From the NCBI GenBank assembly GCA_013115145.1, contig JAAPAO010000575.1, forward strand, positions 1 to 22,589: a DNA stretch of 22,589 nucleotides, written 5' to 3'. A model generated the notes under the pieces. The model worked only from the letters and a program-made list of their open reading frames with translations, was not told the origin of the DNA and ran no database searches. Positions 15,469 through 22,589 of this stretch are shown here, in pieces. Both the position numbers and the translations under genes were made by a program. Each line of letters opens with the position of its first letter. The stretch's first letter is position 1. The stretch comes from Perkinsus chesapeaki. Its lineage: Eukaryota > Perkinsozoa > Perkinsida > Perkinsidae.

Positions 15469-18015
15469 TCACTCGACTTCAGGAGAAGCCTTTGCAATCT
15501 GATGCTGCCTTTGCTCAGGGAGCATTCCCTTGGACCGAAGATCCTCCCTCTGAAGGTCGTGCTTAACCCAGCTCGGCATCGTGGGCAGAATGGATACAAG
15601 TAAGAGCTGCAATGCTAGTATCAAATGCTCCACACCGAACACAGTGGCAACGACAAATCTACCGTACCCAGCGAGAACAGTATCTCCGTGGAAGAATCTG
15701 AGGCAGGAGAGCTGACACCTAGCAGACATAGCGCACCTACTGTGGGAAGACTTCGGGCATTTGGTCACTCGCGAAGGCAAACAGGATACAGTTGGTGAAA
15801 ACTGCCGCCCAACCCATGAACTCGATAATGTCACACCACAGCTTGTGCAGGCTAGGGTCGAGGGGATGAGATGGTCGATACATTGATGCGCAATGGCGAG
15901 TTAAACCCAACTTTAGTTCATCTGAATACCTAAGTATAGGAGTGATACCAAGATACTAATGTCACGGCAGAGGCAGGGATACCTTTCAATAATCATAGCA
16001 ATAAGGCTAACCAAGGCACAGAGAGGCATGGAAGTGGCGCCAAATACAGTGACATAGCCGAATGTTATAACAACCTATTCAATAACAGTAACAAAGGGCA
16101 GAGCACAGAACCGCCAACCTCGAGGTAATCATCAAAGATTTCGTGCTCCTCGAGTTCCTCGGCTTGATGAAGCTGCTCGTCCGCAGAGTTTGCCGCCGGC
16201 ATCTTGGCGCTGCCGAAAGTACGATAAGAGTGGATGAATGGTATCTGAGGTCAGGTAGACACCGAAGCCAAATCCTAGGTGGCGAACATACCAAAGTCTC
16301 CACAGCGAACCTTCTGAAACTGTCGACGTAATACAAAGATACGAGCTCGCCGCGAAGTTTGGATATATCCAACTAAAAAGGGTAGGAAGTTACTTGTCAC
16401 ATAAAAAGCTCAGAGCCACACCTCATAAAGGCCGACATAGAACAGGACTGAATAGCAATCGAGAGCTTCAAAAAGGAAGCGTTTGAATACGAGGGACCTC
16501 TGATATTGGACCATCAAAGGCCAGTTCTCCAACTTGGTCAGCCAGGCGGCGATGTCACGGTATCTGAGCATTGGCATGGCCATAAAGCATAGCACACAAC
16601 TGGATTATTACGTGAGATTCATGAACTGGATGACTATAGTGTGGCATAGAACAGGCAGCATGTTCCATGGTATAGTGCTGTCCGAGTTGGGGTCAAATAT
16701 GTGACCAGGCTCGGCGAAACGGGCAAGTTGGGGTATGTAGAAAGGAGATCTGATGAGATACATCAAACAGACGGTATGGGTAGCTTACACAAAGTCGGTT
16801 TCGAGTCCTTCTGCTAAAGTAGAGTTTGGTCCGTGAATGTAGCCTTGAAGGTTGAGAGAGCACATACCAACGCAGAACGCACAGAGGACCATGAAGGCGG
16901 TGACCAGAGCGGACACAGCAAAACCGAGGACTCTGCGCCAAGTAGGGCAGTACCTAATACAGAGAGCTGTCCTGGGCTGAGTGTGATGTGAGTGTGAGTA
17001 AACTGGCATGCATCTTCTCTTCCTTACCCCTCAGTCGCCCCAGTCACAGGCGAGCGTCTCATAGCGTAAGTCCTGTAGTGAGGGTTCGCCCTTTGAGCCA
17101 TTCGTTGGCCCTTGTTGAAGCAACTGTCTATCGTGTCTGTCGCACGGGTATTCCAGCCACCGTATTTCAACCATGACGGCAGCACTACACCCCATACTAA
17201 GAGGAAGAAGGCATACCTGATAGCAACGGCTCAGAGGGCTCATCAGGCTAATGGCACCAACCAGGGAACATATGGCGAATCGACGACGCTGGCTCCGGTC
17301 TCGCCTACGAGCCACAGACCAAGCCCGAATAGACTTGGGGGAACCAGCCAGTAAATGATTATGTCCATGAAGTCGAAATAGTGTCGCACTGGTAAGAGTG
17401 GAGTCCTAACTTCATGGCCAATAAACGGCTCGGGGAGGCTCTGAACTTCAACCGTATCTAAAAGCTAATTGAGGATGATTTTCGTGGGTATTCCTACCGT
17501 CTAGGTCAGCTCCAGAGACAGAATATATTGCGACCGTGACAGCCGTAGTAGTCTCCAGCCAAGTGAGGTGCACTGGACGGGGTGCGTCTCGTACAGGAAC
17601 CAAGGCAGCGCCTAATGGTAGTCAATGGTCTCCAAAATGTGCCCGGTTCTTACCATCACTCTTCGGTAGTGGCCACATCTCCTTCCCACTCGAGATAGGT
17701 GGCAAATCCTCGCCGGGGACCTTGGACAGGATGTGAGCCTCATCAGCCAGACGGAGCAGCGCCTCCTCAGATTCGGCAGATACGTACACCACCGACTTCC
17801 CCGCCTGCATCGAGATGAGCCGGAAATGGCCGTCATTTAGTCGCTACCTCATTTCTGGTATCGCCAGGTGGTGCCTTTATCCAGGCCTTGAGACCCGTCC
17901 CGTTCGAGTTGAGCTCCCCAGCTATATAGTCTCTATCTTCATCGTACTCACATATGATGGCCACTGCTGCAGCAGCAGCTCCTTTCACTGACCCCTTTAC
18001 CTCTTCTTTTGACAT
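15469..18015 (-). CDS. Anoctamin / TMEM16 family protein
   Basis: Exons I can phase: 18015-17848, 17804-17654, 17611-17498, 17457-17258, one or more between 17222 and 17028, then about 16954-16789, 16749-16612, 16563-16422, 16372-16292, 16244-16119, 16074-15983, 15929-15741, 15697-15469. The N-terminal cytosolic domain contains AAAAAV and SVVYVSAESEEALLRLADEA. The first membrane segment is HYFDFMDIIIYWLVPPSLFG. Family signatures follow: YQRSLVFKRFLFEALDCYSV, FAVETLIPFI, DDYLEVVITFGYVTVFG, LIAMIIERYSDELKLG, a late WAAVFTNCILFAFASD, and the terminal VFGVEHLILALQ...LPTMPSWV. By alignment from memory, the acidic Ca2+ ligands are kept: E in ETLIP, D and E in DYLE, and E-x3-D in IERYSD. Members are Ca2+-activated scramblases and/or chloride channels; which one is not decidable here. 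The second membrane-segment exon and the C-terminus are uncertain. Confidence 0.92.
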
Positions 18016-18467
18016 ACAGGTAACAAACAATCTAATAACTTTATCAGGCCTAAGTCATATAGCCTAATAACTGCAACGGAAGTAACGTCAAGCGTTAAGG
18101 TCGCCAAGCTGAGCATGAATCACGTTGGACATCCAACCATCAATTGCGCCCCAGCAACATCAGCTGTTACGCGATGATGCTTCATGCACCATTTGCAATA
18201 TTGTGTTCGCTGTCCCCCCTATCGTCCGGCTACTCTAGCCTGCGTCACAATACTGAGGGTTTGGGTGCAGTAACCAGCAATACGTTATATCATCGGCCGC
18301 GGATGAACATCTTCTTTTTCCTCTTCTCCTTCGACACAATGTGTCCCGTTTTGTGACAAACTCTCGTAAACTCAACACTTGAACATTCCTCCACAACAAC
18401 CAGGAACATTTAGATGAATCAAGCGGTAACATGTTAACCAGTGGGCAATCACAATCACTATACAAAT
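18016..18467. other. Spacer between ZZ-finger gene and anoctamin
   Basis: I see no supported exon in these 452 nt on either strand. The short open frames overlap antisense to each other and lack splice continuity. It contains the anoctamin upstream region and the ZZ gene 3' UTR. Confidence 0.45.
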
Positions 18468-19134
18468 CTATCTGGTAGTAGGGCGGTAACAAACAGCAGC
18501 ACTCTCTCTGCCAGTATCAGACTCCAAGTTGAAACCAAGATAGCTGCAGCAGCGCAGGTTCCACAGGAAGGTCATTAATATCTTACCCCTCTATGGCTGT
18601 CCCTCTCGACTCCTCCAGCCTTTCCCTCATCGATCCGTCTATATTAGCTGCACTCGTCTGAGGGTCCCGGTCAATCGGCCAGTCCTTTAACAACTGTTTC
18701 GAGTCCACAGTAATAGTCGAGCCTGTCCAATCAATTGACTAACTAACTGCGTGCTGCCTTCCTCACATTTATGCCGATGGGTTTGGGCACAAAAATACCG
18801 AGACTCGCACTCTTGACAAACGGTGAAGTCAGGTCCGCACACGTCACATCTGATCCGCCAATGGATGCATATTTCCTATATACTCCGAGGAGGCGTGTTA
18901 TCCTTACCGGTAGCGTGTGGAGCCTATGATGGGAGTCATTTCGCACCAGGCACAGCGGACGCCAACCTAACAGGAGTCATCGGCTTTAGTCCATGGCAGC
19001 CGCGGCGTTTGTCGCAGTACGTGAAGGGGGTTTCCTCGAAGCAGGGCCAGGTGGACCTTTCTGGCATGCTGACGTCGCTTAGACTCTTCACGCATCTCAT
19101 AATGGTGTTGTTGTTGCTCCAATAGACGCACCAT
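18468..19134 (-). CDS. Small ZZ-type zinc-finger protein
   Basis: Exons 19134-19021, 18966-18908, 18849-18767, 18722-18587 and 18543-18468 join in phase to 155 aa. A charged N-terminal helix (LLEQQQHHYEMREESKRRQH) precedes a complete ZZ domain at about 38-86: HVGVRCAWC, PIIGSTRYRCDVCGPDF, TVCQECESRYF, then HRH and a final Cys. Zn ligands are C43, C46, C59, C62, C69, C72, H82 and H84. A charged tail with a helix (GSMRERLEESRG) follows. ZZ domains bind peptides such as histone H3 tails or N-degrons, so a scaffold or reader role is likely; the target is unknown. The second finger exon resolves only with a 58-nt intron; a 32-nt alternative destroys the Cys pattern. The start is the first Met of the open frame; an upstream in-frame extension to about 19190 is possible. 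Confidence 0.87.
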
Positions 19135-19377
19135 AAGATCGTCCCCCACCTGATCTGAATCCTCAGCTACTCGCCTACTGTGAGCAGTAAAGCAACCCCC
19201 TCATACGGAACGGTAATCGATAATAAGAGACCTAATTAGACAACATAGGAACGATGCTAATGTGACGACTTCACAACTATACCAGCTTTCGTGGCATCAC
19301 CAATACATGCCAGTGACTAACTACATGAACTACCCCCTTCACGGTTGGTGAAGGCCTTCCTTATGGCCCAAGGAGAC

Positions 19378-20407
19378 CTATCCATCCCTCTGTACTACCA
19401 TTCTATAATACTCTATATCCGTCTTTGGCAGTTGAAAGCGGCATAGTGGACAACAAGAATTATTGGTCAACCATAGTTTAAGACAGTCGAGATGAAATTC
19501 ATGACCGCATCTAAGCCACACAGTAGCACACTCAACCCCAGCCAGAAGAAGCCTTACGGCAGTTCAGTAAAGGGATCTGGATCCTCATCCTCATCTGCAC
19601 ATATCGCACAGTATCGTCTACCATCCAAGCCAAGGTCCTCTCGGAGAACATCAATATCAATGGGGGAAATATCAACCTTAACAACGGTTGCGATGGACCA
19701 GCTCTTATCAGTTGTTACTCTATCCTTCTCTAAGGACTCCATCATAGCAGCACAGACTGCCTTGCCAGTCTGTCCCCCTCCCGTCGTCGATGGCGGGGGC
19801 CCCTAATAGCACCATTCACTCTAGAGGAGCCCTTATAACCCTACAGCCGACGGGTCCTCCATATCGTCTTCCTCTGTTATGTTTGGTGCCACAACAAAGC
19901 GGCCTGGCAAAACTGCGTAACACAAGCAGTTGTCTCCCTTTTCCTACTGCCACTTCCTCTACCTTGACGGCCGCCATGAGAGCCAGGCTGTGCTGTCTGA
20001 CATCTTGTGCCTGTTGATAACATCATTAAGCCTACCATCAAAGGTAACAAGATACTACTCGGGGCCGGCATCACTGTGACGCTTTCAACTGTGAGATGCC
20101 TCCGTCCAAGCCAGCTCTCATCGAAGGCCTACGAGACCGTCTAGTTGAGAACTGTAGCAAGGTCGTGCGTTACATCGTCATCATCATCCTCATCGTTATT
20201 GTTGTAGGGCTCGGCGGTGGCGGCGTAAGGCTCCTCTAATATCGGCGGTATGTCAGTGACGGTAGTGCTATCCTTGCCACCACAAACTCGACAGACTGTT
20301 GTTGTACCTGACAACAACAAGTGATGACCAAACAAGAAGGCACAATGCTCACCTCGATGCCCACAAGAATGACAAAAATAAGACAGCGTTGGTGGACGAG
20401 ATGCCAT
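19378..20407 (-). CDS. RING-H2 E3 ubiquitin ligase with N-terminal zinc ribbon (RNF115/126-like)
   Basis: Seven exons join in phase to 253 aa: 20407-20353, 20307-20174, 20128-20036, 19996-19963, 19912-19845, 19802-19558, 19510-19378. Residues 10-30 form a C-x2-C...C-x2-C zinc ribbon (YFCHSC...VCRVC) split by a 45-nt intron. An acidic stretch with NNNDEDDDDD follows, then a linker and GPPPSTTGGGQTGK, comparable to the GPPPA segment before the RING in RNF115/126. The RING-H2 is canonical: C193, C196, C211, H213, H216, C219, C230, C233, with the E2-facing Trp at 223 (CLKLWL). RNF115/126 ligases bind ubiquitin through the ribbon and act in protein quality control and endosomal sorting; the same role here is inference. 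It starts head to head with the gene at 20910, sharing about 500 bp upstream. Confidence 0.92.
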
Positions 20408-20909
20408 AGAGCAACCAACAATATGCTTTTAGGGCAATGTGCCTAATACTTGAAGTGCTGGATGCGTCCTCTATTAATAAGCCTCGGGTACGAAAGTGTG
20501 GTGTGAAGGGGTCGAGATAACGTAGGCAAGTTCATTACAGGCGAACCATCTATGCTTTTTACTAATGCCACTAAGTGCGATTTACCAAGTAGAGACTGGC
20601 CCCTACTGTGAAAACAGAGTACAAGTATAATGTTACAGTGGAGATTAGCCTTAGTAGTCGACAAAGATATCATACATGCTTCACGCGTGGCAGCTCAGGC
20701 TCCTTGTGTGTCCGAAAGTTGGACCGTCCGCCCAGCGCCCAGTTTCGAGTGTATTTTAGGACGAGCGCTTTTATCAGCCCATTTAAGACTATCAGTCTTT
20801 TTCCACAAAAGATGCCCAAGTGCAAAGATACTCTTTACTCGATAGGAATGCGAAGAAAGCATGCACCGAGGGAATTGCAAGGCTCCTAGATTCTTCCTTT
20901 TTTATCTCA
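20408..20909. promoter_or_regulatory. Shared upstream region of two divergent genes
   Basis: This 502-nt stretch lies between the ATG of the RING-H2 gene (minus) and the ATG at 20910 (plus), so it must hold both promoters. No TATA-like or repeated element stands out. An open frame at 20820-20909 runs into the downstream ATG and could be 5' UTR or N-terminal extension. Confidence 0.4.
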
Positions 20910-22428
20910 ATGGTAAACAAAGCCTCAGTAACGAGGATCCTTCGTAACGTTGTCATTGGCTTGTCACTGACCGCTTATTACAGCCACACTGCCGTTCCTG
21001 TCAAACGTAAGAGTGAATCTCACGGATTGTTGTCAAGCCCAAAGAAAAGCAAAAGTGATGAGACCGACCAGGCGGCCACGATTGTTGTTCCGCCGGAGGT
21101 GAGCCGTCCCGAGTCACACTGATATCTCATGGTTACAATTCCTTATGCTTGCTATTACTGATATCCTATTACAGGGCATACCCTGTCTCAGGAGTCCCCC
21201 GATCACCCCACCGCTCGTGCCAGCAGCAGCAGTACCTCCCATCCAGCCCCGAAGGTGAGGCATCATCAACCCTACTTGTTATTAAGAATATACTGAGATA
21301 CCTCAGATATCGGATGATATGGTTATAGGCCATGTGTTGGGCTATAAAACATGTGCTCAAAGGATTCACGCAACGATCAACACATTTGGCTCAGTTGGTG
21401 CCACACCCGCCGGCTTCCTAGTTGACGAAGGACATGTAAGTGTTGTGATCATGTCAAGAGATTAATTTCGCCGGGTTCACTCGGACATGTTCATTTGGTT
21501 CAGGCTGATATTGTCGTTAATGCTATGAAGGTGAGCTATGGAGATCCGCCTTCCGAGAACTTCGTTCTGGATTACGTATACTCTTACTCACAACCGTAGG
21601 CCTAAGTAAAGCTATGGGCATCACTTTATGACTGTTATACAGGTCTCAATTGGATATGAGCCGGCACCCAAATTGGTGGCGAATCCCAAAATTTGAAATT
21701 TTTCTTGACCTTTCCGATACCACACCCCATCTGCCCGCAGCAAGTGTCGGGAATACGTTCGAAGGGGCATTCTTATCATGGGCCAAAGATGGATACGAGA
21801 CGAGGAACGCAGCACAGGCAAATCCACTCTTCTACTCATTCTTCCCTGCAGATTACACAGTCTCAAAGTATATCATGAAATTTAAGGAGCAAACGGTGGA
21901 CACGAGCACAGCTCCTGCATTCATTTGGCATTTACGCCGTCAAAACGCTAAAGATGGGACCTTCTATCAATGCCGTCCTTTCTTGGCGGAGATATTTGAG
22001 GGCAACGGTATCCGTTTTGGAGCGACCGTCACATTAGCAGGACGAGCCAATTCTAAACTCAAAATCCAGCAAATTGGGGTGACCAGCAAGTAAGGACCGT
22101 GAGGATAAGGTGGAGTCGCCTCTACTGTATACCGGAAATAGGAGGGCTTTCTTCTCGGTAACTCAATCATTTTCTCAGAATTGAGCCTCATGATGGACCA
22201 AATATCCTTCGAAAGATCCAAGCTGAAACTGAGATGGTGGATGGTGGGCACAACCAGGACGCGTGTGATAGACAGTTATACGAATACGGGAAGGCCAGTA
22301 GAAGATATTTGAAGGAATCTAATGATGAAATAGAAACGCTTCAACCGGAGAGCATCAAGAGAACCCACCAGCTTATGCACGCCATGCGGAGCATTACTAA
22401 TGTTATTAGGGTCGTACTTTATGACTGA
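20910..22428 (+). CDS. Multi-exon protein with signal-anchor-like start, family unknown
   Basis: Exon 1 (20910-21098) encodes a basic then hydrophobic start (VTRILRNVVIGLSLTAYY) and a Lys/Ser-rich stretch with KRKSESH and SPKKSKSDET. A short Pro/Ser-rich exon (about 21175-21254) follows. Later exons are about 21292-21435 (VLGYKTCAQRIHATINTFGS), about 21504-21576 (ADIVVNAMKVSYGDPPSENF), a long exon about 21642-22089 (FLSWAKDGYETRNAAQANPL, FKEQTVDTSTAPAFIWHLRR, YQCRPFLAEIFEGNGIRFGA) and 22179-22428, ending VIRVVLYD. The last junction (GTAAGG...TTTTCTCAG, 89 nt) is in phase and clear. Several internal junctions are not: I could not make exon 2 to 3 and exon 4 to 5 agree in phase. I recognise no family. 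It could be secreted or membrane-anchored. Confidence 0.6.
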
Positions 22429-22589
22429 TAAAACGGTGATGTGATAATAAGCATGATGGTGAGGATTTGCTAGATGTTAGATGTTCACCCGACTCAGCTT
22501 CGATTTGTATTATAAGTGTTGTGACCCCATGGAACTAGACATTTGGAAGATAAAGTTGAAACAATTTATTTAGTTATAAGTAATCGTAA
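22429..22589. other. 3' flank to window end
   Basis: AT-rich sequence after the stop at 22426-22428. No further gene is visible. It probably contains the 3' UTR. Confidence 0.4.

Noticed and set aside
15369-15566. Plus-strand frame of 65 codons starting at a good ATG
   Set aside because: It overlaps the last anoctamin exon on the opposite strand, whose sequence matches the conserved family C-terminus.
1-22589. CRISPR array, prophage, integron or bacterial defence island
   Set aside because: There are no regularly spaced repeats, Shine-Dalgarno-led operons or cas/phage proteins; spliceosomal introns mark the DNA as eukaryotic.

Overview
The window looks like nuclear DNA from a compact, intron-dense protist. 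An alveolate close to Perkinsus is my best guess, by inference. The evidence is: (1) almost every protein gene is cut by GT-AG introns, mostly 38-69 nt and about one per 60-150 nt of coding sequence; (2) same-strand genes sit tens to hundreds of bases apart; (3) the tRNAs are eukaryotic nuclear type, with A and B boxes and no encoded CCA; (4) the proteins include a one-repeat EF-hand cation channel, an anoctamin, RING-H2 and ZZ fingers and Mediator-like and TPR proteins. I built exon models by hand, requiring GT-AG sites, reading-phase continuity and family-like protein sequence. Most genes closed in phase from ATG to stop, so the many in-frame stops seen without splicing are intron content, not decay.

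Left part (1-6346): a truncated tRNA-Arg(UCG) at the edge and a broken second copy, then three minus-strand genes head to tail. In transcription order they are an unrecognised 244-aa protein (6346-5279), a 342-aa EF-hand protein (5222-3663) and a 642-aa single-domain voltage-gated cation channel with C-terminal EF-hands (3547-520). The gaps are only 56 and 115 nt, each with an AG acceptor after a short pyrimidine-containing stretch, which fits spliced-leader trans-splicing.

Middle (6347-13935): an upstream gap with a foldback element, then plus-strand genes. These are a signal-peptide protein (7199-8492), a nuclear Mediator-subunit-8-like protein (8765-9741), a truncated membrane-anchor exon (9842-10081), a TPR protein (10440-11458), tRNA-Ala(AGC), a membrane-anchored questin-oxidase-like protein (12062-13444) and a second tRNA-Ala(AGC). 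The truncated exon and the questin-oxidase gene share an almost identical stretch of about 250 bp, exactly 2,220 bp apart.

Right part (13936-22589): four minus-strand genes, in transcription order a RNF115/126-like RING-H2 ligase (20407-19378), a small ZZ-finger protein (19134-18468), an anoctamin/TMEM16 (18015-15469) and an Asp-rich single-pass membrane protein (15273-14159). A divergent plus-strand gene with a signal-peptide-like start (20910-22428) closes the window.

The channel, EF-hand protein and anoctamin all concern Ca2+ entry or sensing, but nothing here shows that they act together. I see no CRISPR, phage or bacterial operon structure.
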